From NCBI GenBank assembly GCA_963731125.1, contig CAVSVP010000008.1:751071-815070 (forward strand): 64,000 bases of DNA. The letters are read 5' to 3'. The position numbers and the translations under genes were made by a program. This stretch comes from CAVSVP01 sp963731125 (GTDB lineage Bacteria > Pseudomonadota > Gammaproteobacteria > Competibacterales > Competibacteraceae). The notes beneath the pieces are model-generated. The model searched no databases. It was not told where the DNA came from and was given only the letters and a program-made list of their open reading frames with translations. Shown here one piece after another: positions 34,770-42,455 of the stretch (positions are counted from its first letter, which is position 1; every line of letters starts with the position of its first letter).

Positions 34770-35198
34770 ATGGCACAAGCAAAATCCGGCAACACTGTGA
34801 AAGTCCATTACACAGGAACTTTTGAGGACGGCACTCAGTTTGATTCTTCGCAAGGCCGCGAACCGTTGGAGTTAACGCTGGGAAGCGGTCAGGTCATCCC
34901 CGGTTTTGAAGCGGCCATTGTCGGAATGGAACCTGGCGAGAGTAAAACCGTTAACATACCCCCCGAGCAGGCGTATGGACCCCGTCGCGAGGAAGCACTA
35001 CAGGAATTTCCACGTTCCGCCGTCCCCCAGCATATTGATCTGCAAGTCGGCCTGCAATTGCAAGCTCAAGACCCCAATGGCCGTCCGTTGCTGCTAACCG
35101 TCGCTTCTCTGTCCGAGGATACCGTGATGTTAGATGCCAACCACCCATTGGCCGGTAAGGAGCTTACCTTCAACTTAGAACTGGTCGAAATCGACTAA
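34770..35198 (+). CDS. FKBP-type peptidyl-prolyl cis-trans isomerase (SlyD/SlpA-like)
   Basis: 142 residues. The FKBP half-sites are VKVHYTGTFEDGTQFDSSQGREPLELTLGSGQVIPGFEAAIVGM (the catalytic FKBP core) and a C-terminal LTFNLELVEI strand. Between them lies the inserted-in-flap domain (EEALQEFPRSAVPQ...LTVASLSEDTVMLDANHPLAGKEL), the chaperone part of SlyD-like proteins. DANHPLAGK is diagnostic. The His/Cys-rich metal tail of E. coli SlyD is absent, so it is closer to SlpA-type short SlyD proteins. Cytoplasmic folding helper. AAGGAG lies 8 bases before the ATG. Followed directly by an ISAzo13 element. Confidence 0.92.
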   Translation: MAQAKSGNTVKVHYTGTFEDGTQFDSSQGREPLELTLGSGQVIPGFEAAIVGMEPGESKTVNIPPEQAYGPRREEALQEFPRSAVPQHIDLQVGLQLQAQDPNGRPLLLTVASLSEDTVMLDANHPLAGKELTFNLELVEID

Positions 35199-35204
35199 GG
35201 GCCC

Positions 35205-36489
35205 GTCAAAAAATAATTTGTACAAGTTAACCTGCTGAACGTATGCTATTGTCATGCGAAATGAAGCGCTCATCGAAACGGTTCGAAGGAAGTTTGAACG
35301 CATGTCAGGCGTGCTGGACGAGCGTGGTCGTCGTGTTTGGGCGGCAGCGGAAGCGGAGGCACTGGGATACGGTGGGCAAAGTATCGTGGCGAAAGCCACG
35401 GGTCTCTCCCGGGCGACCCTGCATCGGGCGGGATGGGAAAGCGATGCGGCGCTACTGGCGCGTCCGGATCGTGTTCGCCAAGCGGGTGGTGGTCGCACGA
35501 AGCTGGCGCCGCCGGGGTCGCGCCTGTTAGTGGCGCTGGAATCCCTGGTGGAGCCGACGACCCGGGGTGATCCGCAGAGCCCCCTGCGCTGGACGTGTCA
35601 AAGTACGCGGCAATTGGCGCGTGTGCTGACAGAGCAAGGCTACCGAATCAGCCATCAGACGGTGGCGTCGTTGCTGGATGAGCTGGGTTATCGCCTGCAG
35701 GGGAATCAAAAAACCCAGGAAGGCACTGATCATCCGGATCGGGACGCACAGTTTCGGCATATTCACGGCCGGGTTGCTGATTTTCAGCGCCGGGGACAGC
35801 CGGTGGTGTCGGTCGACGCGAAGAAAAAGGAACGTGTCGGGGATGTCAAGAACGCGGGCCGGGAATGGCGTCCGAAGGGGGATCCCGAGCGGGTACGGGT
35901 GTCCGACTTCGTGGATAACACGTTGGGTAAGGTGAATCCCTATGGGGTCGATGACCCGACCGCCAGCGTGGGTTGGGTGAGCGTTGGCGTTGATCATGCC
36001 ACGGCTGAGTTTGCTGTTGAGACGCGGCGCCGCTGGTGGGAGAAAATGGGGCGTTGCCGTTATCCGGCGGCCGCAGCATTGTTGGTGACGGCGGATGGGG
36101 GCGGCAGCAATGGCGCCAGGGGGCGGCTTTGGAAGGTGGCGCTGCAACGCTTGGCTGACCAGACGGGACTGCGTATCTCAGTGTGTCATTTCCCCCCGGG
36201 CACCAGCAAGTGGAACCAGATTGAGCACCGCATGTTCAGCTATATCAGCATGAATTGGCGGGGCAAGCCCTTATTCAGCCATGAAGTGATCGTCAATTTG
36301 ATCGCTGGCACGACCCCCCGCACGGGGCTGACAATAGCCGCCGCACTCGATACCAACGTGTATCCCAAAGGCATTCAGATCACCGATGAAGAACTGGACA
36401 AGATTCACCTGCAGCGGGCAGATTTTCACGGTGAATGGAATTACACCATCCTTCCGATGGCTTAAAACTTGTACAAGTTATTTTTTGAC
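35205..36489 (+). mobile_element. ISAzo13-family insertion sequence
   Basis: 24-bp terminal inverted repeats (35205-35228 and 36466-36489, starting GTCAAAAAATAA) with one mismatch; 1285 bp. No target duplication is evident. Inserted seven bases after the slyD-like stop codon, so any terminator there has been displaced. Confidence 0.88.
35254..36465 (+). CDS. ISAzo13-family transposase
   Basis: 403 residues, full length. The N-terminus has a helix-turn-helix (YGGQSIVAKATGLSRATLHRAG), then the family segment PLRWTCQSTRQLARVLTEQGYRISHQTVASLLDELGY. The DDE core includes VVSVDAKKKERVGD (first Asp), VTADGGGSNGARGRLWK (second Asp) and HFPPGTSKWNQIEHRMFSYISMNWRG (Glu in NxIEHR), all diagnostic of ISAzo13. 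The final FHGEWNYTILP is the conserved tail. Intact and probably active. Confidence 0.95.
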   Translation: MRNEALIETVRRKFERMSGVLDERGRRVWAAAEAEALGYGGQSIVAKATGLSRATLHRAGWESDAALLARPDRVRQAGGGRTKLAPPGSRLLVALESLVEPTTRGDPQSPLRWTCQSTRQLARVLTEQGYRISHQTVASLLDELGYRLQGNQKTQEGTDHPDRDAQFRHIHGRVADFQRRGQPVVSVDAKKKERVGDVKNAGREWRPKGDPERVRVSDFVDNTLGKVNPYGVDDPTASVGWVSVGVDHATAEFAVETRRRWWEKMGRCRYPAAAALLVTADGGGSNGARGRLWKVALQRLADQTGLRISVCHFPPGTSKWNQIEHRMFSYISMNWRGKPLFSHEVIVNLIAGTTPRTGLTIAAALDTNVYPKGIQITDEELDKIHLQRADFHGEWNYTILPMA

Positions 36490-36688
36490 AATTACTTAAT
36501 GCGTTATCTTTCCTGACCCATTGGCAACCCGGAAGATATTACCGGGAGAAATGACCACAGATATGTATGGGTAAGCGGTGCATCGTAAAGCGCCGAGAGT
36601 CATCAATCGCTCTCTATACCAAGCTTTGCGGTGTTGCCGTGCACCGTCCCGGGAGCGCAAACAGGCCTTGCCGAGGTTACCGGATACT

Positions 36689-37960
36689 TCACGGTTCAAT
36701 GACTTCCATACCACCCATATAAGGCTTTAATGCACCTGGTATGGTAATGCGACCCTGACTATCCTGGTAATTTTCCAACACTGCCACCAGGGTACGACCT
36801 ACCGCCAACCCGGAACCATTCAAGGTATGCAATAATTCTGGTTTGCCGGTAGCAGGGTTACGCCAGCGGGCCTGCATGCGCCGCGCTTGAAAATCCTCGC
36901 AGTTGCTGCATGAAGAAATTTCCCGATACTTTTGCTGACCTGGCAGCCACACTTCCAGATCGTATGTTTTCGCAGCGGCAAATCCTAAATCCCCCGTACA
37001 CAAAGCTAACACTCGATAAGGCAGTGCTAAGCGTTGCAATACCGTTTCCGCATGGTGGGTAAGTTCTTCTAACACTCCATAGGAGGTGTCAGGACGGACT
37101 AACTGCACCAGTTCCACTTTTTCAAACTGATGCTGGCGAATCATGCCGCGCACATCCTTGCCATAAGAACCCGCTTCACTGCGAAAGCATGGAGTGTGGG
37201 CTACATAGCGGAGAGGGAGATCGACAGCTTCCAGGATTCTATCCCTGGCAAAATTAGTGACCGGCACTTCAGCCGTCGGAATAAGGTAATAACCGGACGT
37301 GTCTCCCAAAGCAAAGAGATCTTCCGTAAATTTAGGCAATTGCCCAGTGCCGCGCAGAGTATCGGCATTGACTAAATACGGTACATAGACTTCCTGATAA
37401 CCATGTTCTTGGGTATGGAGATCCAACATAAATTGAATTAGCGCCCGGTGTAATCGAGCTAACGGTCCGGATATGACGACAAACCGAGAACCAGTCAGTT
37501 TGGCCGCCATCTCAAAATCCAACCACTGCCCACCGAGATCCACATGATCCCGTGGGGTAAAGGCAAAGCGCTGAGGTTCACCCCAGCGGCGAATTTCTAC
37601 ATTATCGGTCTCGTCGCGACCATCGGGAGTCGTTTCATGGGGAATGTTAGGAATATCGAGCTGGATTTCCCGCAGTTGCGCCTGGATCTCACCCAGTTCT
37701 GCCTCCGCCCGTTTCAGCTCATCCCCTAAGTTAGCGACCTCAGCTAATAAAGGCTGAACGTCCTGGCCGGTAGCTTTGGCTTTACCGATGGCTTTGGAGC
37801 AGCTGTTGCGATGATTTTGCAGTTCCTGGGTACGCACTTGTAAATCCTTGCGCCGGCTCTCCAGTTCACTGAGATACTTGATATCTAACAGATAACCCCG
37901 TCGAGCTATCTTGGCAGTTGTTTCTCGCAGTTCGTTGCGCAACAGTTTTGGGTCCAGCAT
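36689..37960 (-). CDS. serS: Seryl-tRNA synthetase
   Basis: 423 residues from ATG 37960 (MLDPKLLRNELRETTAKIARRGY), the standard start; the frame is open 43 codons further upstream but without homology. The N-terminal coiled-coil tRNA-binding arm is at about 30-110. Class II motifs are HTPCFRSEAGSYGKDVRGMIRQHQFEKVEL (motif 2) and GSGLAVGRTLVAVLENYQ (motif 3), with TAEVPVTN as the serine/ATP loop. The enzyme charges tRNA-Ser (and tRNA-Sec where present). Complete. The neighbours are an ISAzo13 and small genes, so it appears as a single transcription unit here. Confidence 0.97.
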   Translation of the reverse strand: MLDPKLLRNELRETTAKIARRGYLLDIKYLSELESRRKDLQVRTQELQNHRNSCSKAIGKAKATGQDVQPLLAEVANLGDELKRAEAELGEIQAQLREIQLDIPNIPHETTPDGRDETDNVEIRRWGEPQRFAFTPRDHVDLGGQWLDFEMAAKLTGSRFVVISGPLARLHRALIQFMLDLHTQEHGYQEVYVPYLVNADTLRGTGQLPKFTEDLFALGDTSGYYLIPTAEVPVTNFARDRILEAVDLPLRYVAHTPCFRSEAGSYGKDVRGMIRQHQFEKVELVQLVRPDTSYGVLEELTHHAETVLQRLALPYRVLALCTGDLGFAAAKTYDLEVWLPGQQKYREISSCSNCEDFQARRMQARWRNPATGKPELLHTLNGSGLAVGRTLVAVLENYQDSQGRITIPGALKPYMGGMEVIEP

Positions 37961-38499
37961 TGCACTAAGCTCTCTGATTGTCGGTGAAAATGTAGCTTCT
38001 GCTTCGTTGATTTCAGTCAGCCCAACGTTCATTAGATTTCTTCCACTCGTTACGAGGTGGAAGTATAAGCTATGATTTGGTGAATCCAAACGATGATGAT
38101 ATAAGGGGGTTTATGGTATATGATGATGATATAAGCTATTTACGGGTCTTTCTCCCTGAACCGGAAATCAAAAATCTTGACTACTTCAAAGGTAATTGTA
38201 ACACTTTCAAAGTTCGGGGATTCGTTTGTTCCCTGTTGCGAGCAACACGTTATGCATAACGAAGTTTTGATGGCGTCCTTACCTGGCGCTTTCACTGTGT
38301 TCTTTCTGCCATAGAGCAGGAAAATAAAAATTTCAAACTACCTGCCACTGCCAGTCGCACGGGATTGACAGTAGCAACGGCAAAAGGATATGGGCTTGGG
38401 TAGGAAAATGAAGGCTTGTCCGCCAGCCATTGCCGTAGCCAATGCTTTTAGCCTAAATCCATTTATCTATTTTCTAAATATCATCCTGGAGCTCAGACA
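37961..38499. other. Intergenic region upstream of serS
   Basis: Contains two direct repeats of GATGATGATATAAG (about 38091-38138). A 60-codon frame at 38077-38259 is open but I do not support it as a gene. Otherwise nothing recognised. Confidence 0.5.
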
Positions 38500-38901
38500 A
38501 TGGAAATGAGAAATATCGATGCAATTCTTCGCTCATTTCGTCACGACATACCCAACGACAGCAAAACTGCCCGGGCCATCGACCAAGGCGCCTCTTTATC
38601 GGAAATTTCTGAATGCGCCGAAGAAGAAGGTCTTCATCAACTAGCCTCAATCCTATTTGAGGCCCAACAAGAAGAACTTAGACAAGCCGTGGAACCCCAG
38701 CAAGACCTGGTTATGCTTGCCAGAGAACGCATTCTTAGCTTCCGTGCTAATCTCCCGGACAAAAGCCAGACCGCTCAAGCTATCGACCGGGGCGCTACCT
38801 GGGTTGAGATTTCCGAATGCGCCGAAGCAGAGGGCCTCCATGAATTAGCTTCCATTTTGTTCGAAGCCGAGCAAGAACGGCTGCGCTTCAAGACCTCTTA
38901 G
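38500..38901 (+). CDS. Small protein of two tandem 48-residue repeats, unknown function
   Basis: 133 residues. Two copies of one module: RSFRHDIPNDSKTARAIDQG...ISECAEEEGLHQLASILFEAQQEEL (about 11-60) and SFRANLPDKSQTAQAIDRG...ISECAEAEGLHELASILFEAEQERL (about 80-128). Identity between copies is high (ISECAE-EGLH-LASILFEA-QE conserved), each predicted helical. A short linker separates them. GGAG upstream of the ATG supports translation. No known domain comes to mind. The acidic, soluble, helical character suggests a cytoplasmic protein-protein interaction module. Confidence 0.7.
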   Translation: MEMRNIDAILRSFRHDIPNDSKTARAIDQGASLSEISECAEEEGLHQLASILFEAQQEELRQAVEPQQDLVMLARERILSFRANLPDKSQTAQAIDRGATWVEISECAEAEGLHELASILFEAEQERLRFKTS

Positions 38902-39015
38902 CGCTAATTGCTAGCCGGCGGGATCGATCTACCGCAGGAACACCGTTTTCTCCCGGCGTCAATCCCGCCCCTGGGGCTTTAAGAAAGGGCTTTATTTGCC
39001 CAATCCAGCGCTGCA

Positions 39016-39213
39016 ATGCCTGAATTCACACAGACTATTAGCAACGAACCGAATCTCCTGCTGATCGTACTCTACGGGTGCGGTTTTTTGATTGCCGTGG
39101 TCTGGAACCTGTATGCCTATTACAAGTTATTTCGTTTAGATCACACTAAGCGTGAACTGACCATCAAACACCAGTTCCAAGTTCAGAGTCGCGAAGACCA
39201 GAGCAGCGTTTAA
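39016..39213 (+). CDS. Small single-span membrane protein
   Basis: 65 residues. One transmembrane helix (LLLIVLYGCGFLIAVVWNLYAYYKLF) is followed by a basic, hydrophilic tail (LDHTKRELTIKHQFQVQ). Function unknown. It lies 27 bases before another tiny hydrophobic frame, and neither is linked to a recognised operon. No strong ribosome site is visible, so the call rests on composition alone. Confidence 0.4.
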   Translation: MPEFTQTISNEPNLLLIVLYGCGFLIAVVWNLYAYYKLFRLDHTKRELTIKHQFQVQSREDQSSV

Positions 39214-39240
39214 CGGGGCAACCCGCACAGTGCATGACTT

Positions 39241-39333
39241 ATGCCTTCTTTATTCTTAGCGAACATTCGCGCTACCTTTTCCTTGCTCATTGGGTTTGCG
39301 ATCATGATGTTCCTGGATGTCACCTTAGGATAG
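39241..39333 (+). CDS. Possible 30-residue membrane peptide
   Basis: ATG 39241 opens MPSLFLANIRATFSLLIGFAI and stops at 39333: one hydrophobic helix with a short basic start. Small membrane peptides of this size are often real, but nothing here other than hydrophobicity and position after the 65-residue membrane protein supports it. Confidence 0.25.
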   Translation: MPSLFLANIRATFSLLIGFAIMMFLDVTLG

Positions 39334-39490
39334 GTTCAGCGGAACCGTTGTAAAGCGTTTTCCAAACGGCGGTTGGTGATCTGCGCAGGGCCAAAAAAAA
39401 TTCTAAAAAATATGTTGCAATGCAAAAAATAAATTGTTATGCTGCATTGCAACATAACACTTTATCCACTACTTCCCCTGGAGGTGACCT

Positions 39491-39844
39491 ATGCCGCACG
39501 ATATGTTGAATACCTGGACCGTACCCATGCAACCCTTGCTGGATGCCGCTCGCCAACTTAACCAATTAGCCGTCGCCAACCTGGAGAGGGTTGTGAATCT
39601 ACAACTGGCCAGCCTGCAAGCACAAACCGATCTGCTTTTCGCCAATTTCAAAGCCGGTTTGGAAGTCAAGGACGCCGAGGGTCTGCGGGCTTATGTCGGT
39701 CGCCAGAGCGACATGGCGAAAGTCATAAGCGAAAAGCTGGTTAAAGATGCCCACCAACTGACTGAAGTCGGTGCCCAATTTAACGCTGAAGCTGTCAGAG
39801 TGGTACAGAACGGTATGGATGCAACGACTCCAAAAGCCGCTTAA
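39491..39844 (+). CDS. Phasin family protein
   Basis: 117 residues, amphipathic helices throughout: WTVPMQPLLDAARQLNQLAVANLERVVNLQLASLQAQTDLLFANFKAGLEVKDAEGLRAYVGRQSDMAKVISEKLVKD. This is the Phasin_2-type pattern (NLERLVNLQLAS..., a hallmark). Phasins coat polyhydroxyalkanoate granules, so the host probably stores PHA, though no PHA synthase is in the window. GGAGG lies a few bases before the start, and a strong terminator follows at 39862-39897, so it is a monocistronic, probably abundant transcript. Confidence 0.88.
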   Translation: MPHDMLNTWTVPMQPLLDAARQLNQLAVANLERVVNLQLASLQAQTDLLFANFKAGLEVKDAEGLRAYVGRQSDMAKVISEKLVKDAHQLTEVGAQFNAEAVRVVQNGMDATTPKAA

Positions 39845-39861
39845 GCCAACCCCTCGATGTT

Positions 39862-39897
39862 GAAAACCACCTGCCGGTTTTCCGGCAGGTGGTTTTC
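39862..39897 (+). terminator. Rho-independent terminator after the phasin gene
   Basis: Arms GAAAACCACCTGCCGG and CCGGCAGGTGGTTTTC form a perfect 16-bp stem with a TTTT loop, 17 bases after the stop codon; the T-run is contained in the stem base (TTTTCC). Confidence 0.85.
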
Positions 39898-40224
39898 CTT
39901 GCATACATACTCAGCTACCCCAACAATAACCCGCAGCATCGTCGTAGCGAAGCGATTGCTTCACTCGCGTCCGCTGACCGGCGGAATAAGCTGTCACCGT
40001 CAAAAATCACAGTTGTTACGCAGTTGCACGGATTTTGGGATAAACTGTGGATATGAATCCACCCCAATGCAACAAACCCGATGGTAGTCAGTTTCTGATG
40101 CCCCCCCGCCCCTACACCTTTACCGAGGCAGCTCGTGTGCAACCTACGCAAGATGATACCTCCGCACATGATGCCTTGAACTGCGCAACCGGTTTATCCG
40201 CTTTACCGCACGGCTATCCTAGCC
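39898..40224. other. Intergenic region between phasin and brkB-like genes
   Basis: Short open frames occur but none has a ribosome site or recognisable similarity. Nothing else seen. Confidence 0.4.
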
Positions 40225-41544
40225 ATGGCCACTGACGCTTCTTCGACCGAATGGCGGCAATACTGGGCGGCAATGGAAATCGGCTGCCGGCGTATCCTGC
40301 ATTACACCCAGTCCATGGACGAGGCTGCCTTTGTCAAGGACGGCAAGACGGTTGATGCTGTCATATACAACCTGCAGCTGATCCACGAAGCCGCTCAGAG
40401 TTTGCCCGACGATATTCATCCGCGGCTAGCAGAAACCCATTGGCGTACCCTGGCCGGTTTCAGAGAGCTTACCGCTAACGCCAAATTTGGGCAGGATTCC
40501 CAAGAACTGTGGGCAGCAGTGGAACAACAAGTGCCAACCTTGCTGGCAGCGCTACGTGCTGTACACCAAGCAGCCGTTGAGATTAAGCGCAGTCCCCGGC
40601 TACGCCAGCGCGGCCGCCATGCAACCCATCCGGCCCAAATACCTCCACTGGGTTGGCGAGATATCGGCTGGCGGGTTTGGGACGAACTCTACAAAAATAA
40701 TCTTTTTATCGTCTCTGCGGGGGTAGCTTTCTATGGGTTGCTGGCGATCTTTCCGGCTCTGGCGGCCTTGGTTTCCATCTACGGGTTACTGGCAAATCCA
40801 GCAGACGTAGAATCGCAATTAGCCATCGTGGGCGGTATGTTGCCCGCGGACGCCTGGGCAGTTCTCCAGGTCCAGCTGCAAAAGGTCAGCGCACGCTCCC
40901 AAACCACCCTTAGCCTCAGTGCCTTTTTCAGTTTGCTGTTAACTCTATGGAGCGCCCGTGCCGGCATTGGGGCGCTATTGACGGCGATGAACATCGTTTA
41001 CAAAGAGGAAGAAAAACGCTCGCTGCTGCGGTTTTACCTGACGGCGTTACTGCTCACGGTGGGGGCTATTTGCTTTGGCGTGGTCGCCCTCGCCTTGATC
41101 GTCGCGTTACCTGCTTTGCTGGGCCGCATCGGTCTCGGTGAAGAAACCACCGTGCTAATCCGCTGGCTACGCTGGCCGTTTCTAACGGTGAGCATTATGT
41201 TCGCGCTCGCCGTGCTATACCGCTTTGGCCCCAGTCGCCTTCCGCCCCGCTGGAAATGGGTCAGCGTGGGGGCGGTGGCCGCTACCTTATTATGGCTTCT
41301 CGGTTCCGGATTGTTTTCTTTCTATGTATCCAATTTTAACTATTACAACGAGACCTACGGTTCGGTAGGAGCCGTGATTATCCTGATGCTCTGGTTCTGG
41401 CTGACGGCCTTTATCGTGCTGATGGGTGCCGAGCTTAATGCCGAAATGGAACATCAAACCAAACAAGACACTACCATTGGGAAACCTAAACCCATGGGCG
41501 AACGGAATGCCTATATGGCCGATACCCTCGGGCGGCGACCCTAG
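40225..41544 (+). CDS. HepT-like domain fused to a YihY/BrkB membrane protein
   Basis: 439 residues. Residues about 10-115 match the HepT-like fold: YWAAMEIGCRRILHYTQSMDEAAFVKDGKTVDAVIYNLQLIHEAA then HWRTLAGFREL. The HepT RNase motif R-x4-H-x-Y reads R80-x4-N85-x-K87 here, so both catalytic His and Tyr are replaced. From about 140 the YihY/BrkB family follows, with about six membrane helices (FIVSAGVAFYGLLAIFPALAALVSIYGL; SLSAFFSLLLTLWSARAGIGALLTAMNIVYKEEEKRS; YGSVGAVIILMLWFWLTAFIVLMGAELNAEMEH). BrkB-like proteins are inner-membrane proteins of unclear function. No MntA antitoxin gene is adjacent. Alternative: an assembly join, but the frame and composition are continuous. Confidence 0.78.
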   Translation: MATDASSTEWRQYWAAMEIGCRRILHYTQSMDEAAFVKDGKTVDAVIYNLQLIHEAAQSLPDDIHPRLAETHWRTLAGFRELTANAKFGQDSQELWAAVEQQVPTLLAALRAVHQAAVEIKRSPRLRQRGRHATHPAQIPPLGWRDIGWRVWDELYKNNLFIVSAGVAFYGLLAIFPALAALVSIYGLLANPADVESQLAIVGGMLPADAWAVLQVQLQKVSARSQTTLSLSAFFSLLLTLWSARAGIGALLTAMNIVYKEEEKRSLLRFYLTALLLTVGAICFGVVALALIVALPALLGRIGLGEETTVLIRWLRWPFLTVSIMFALAVLYRFGPSRLPPRWKWVSVGAVAATLLWLLGSGLFSFYVSNFNYYNETYGSVGAVIILMLWFWLTAFIVLMGAELNAEMEHQTKQDTTIGKPKPMGERNAYMADTLGRRP

Positions 41545-41727
41545 CTGTAGCGAAGGAACGTAAACACACGGCGCAAAAACCGCCAGTTGCATTCTGCCGT
41601 CGCGCGCTCACCCTCTTCTGCTACAGGGCTTTCTGCGGATACCACGCGGGTAACAGGTTTTGCAATTCATGTTTCTCGGTTATCATCGGAGACTATTGGA
41701 CACCTATCATCACGCTGAGGACAGGCT

Positions 41728-42450
41728 ATGGTTGCACCCTCGTCAGATCTGCAAACCCTGGGAGATCTCACCTTCCGAGTACTCTATCGCGGTGCCTTCG
41801 CACTGCTGGAAGTCCACCTCCGACACGGTCAGACTGTCAAGGCCCAATCCGACGCCATGGTGGCCATGGATGCCACCGTGGACGTGGAAGGCAAGGTGGA
41901 GGGTGGTCTTCTCGGCGGTCTCGGGCGAATGCTGAGCGGGGAGAGTTTCTTCTTTCAGACCCTGCGGGCAACGCGGGGGGCGGGGGTAGTCCATCTGGCC
42001 CCGGCCCAACCCGGCGATCTGCTGCCCATTCAGCTGAACGGGACCACGGCCTATGTCCTGCAAAAGGATGGCTTTCTCGCCGCCAGCGAGGGCTTGGAGA
42101 TCTCCACCACCGCCCAGAATCTCGCTCGGGGGCTGTTCAGCGGCGAGGGCTTCTTCATCCTCAAAGCCCGGGGCAGGGGCATGCTATTTGCCGAAAGCTA
42201 CGGGGCTATCCATGAACTGGACGTGTCCTCCGGGGAGGAGATCCTCGTCGACAACGGGCATCTGGTGGCCTGGCCTGAAACCATGGACTACAGCCTGGAG
42301 AAGGCCAGCCGCGGCTGGATCTCCAGCTTCACCTCCGGCGAGGGGCTGGTATGCCGCTTCCGAGGACCGGGTAAGGTCTATATCCAGAGCCGTAACCCCG
42401 CCGCCTTCGGTGCCTGGGTGCGCCCCCTGTTACCCAACCGACGGAGTTGA
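41728..42450 (+). CDS. AIM24/TIGR00266 family protein
   Basis: 240 residues. GAGGA lies 7 bases before the ATG. The AIM24 fold signature is complete: FRVLYRGAFALLEVHLRHGQTVKAQSDAMVAMDATVDVEGKVEGGLLGGLGRMLSGESFFFQTL, later FLAASEGLEISTTAQ, LFSGEGFFILKARGRG and NGHLVAWPETMDY. These proteins form a beta-trefoil-like fold, are frequent beside TerD-type stress genes, and have unknown molecular role. Its stop overlaps the upstream bases of the TerD-AIM24 gene, so the two are one operon and their AIM24 domains are paralogs. Confidence 0.92.
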   Translation: MVAPSSDLQTLGDLTFRVLYRGAFALLEVHLRHGQTVKAQSDAMVAMDATVDVEGKVEGGLLGGLGRMLSGESFFFQTLRATRGAGVVHLAPAQPGDLLPIQLNGTTAYVLQKDGFLAASEGLEISTTAQNLARGLFSGEGFFILKARGRGMLFAESYGAIHELDVSSGEEILVDNGHLVAWPETMDYSLEKASRGWISSFTSGEGLVCRFRGPGKVYIQSRNPAAFGAWVRPLLPNRRS

Positions 42451-42455
42451 AAGCC

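Noticed and set aside
36466..36688. Possible serS terminator or small gene between ISAzo13 and serS
   Set aside because: No convincing GC-rich stem followed by T-run on the minus strand and no frame with a start.
38077..38259. 60-codon open frame (MVNPNDDDIRGFMVYDDDISYLRVFLPEP...) with DISYLRV, similar to DIAYLRV at the start of the Tus-like protein
   Set aside because: The resemblance covers seven residues and the frame has no ribosome site or further similarity. Treated as chance or a small relic, not a gene.
40047..40235. 62-codon frame overlapping the start of the HepT-BrkB gene
   Set aside because: Proline/histidine-rich, no homology, and it overlaps a well-supported start.
40225..40560. 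HepT-like domain considered as a toxin-antitoxin pair
   Set aside because: No MntA-type nucleotidyltransferase gene adjoins, the catalytic His and Tyr are replaced, and the domain is fused to a membrane protein.
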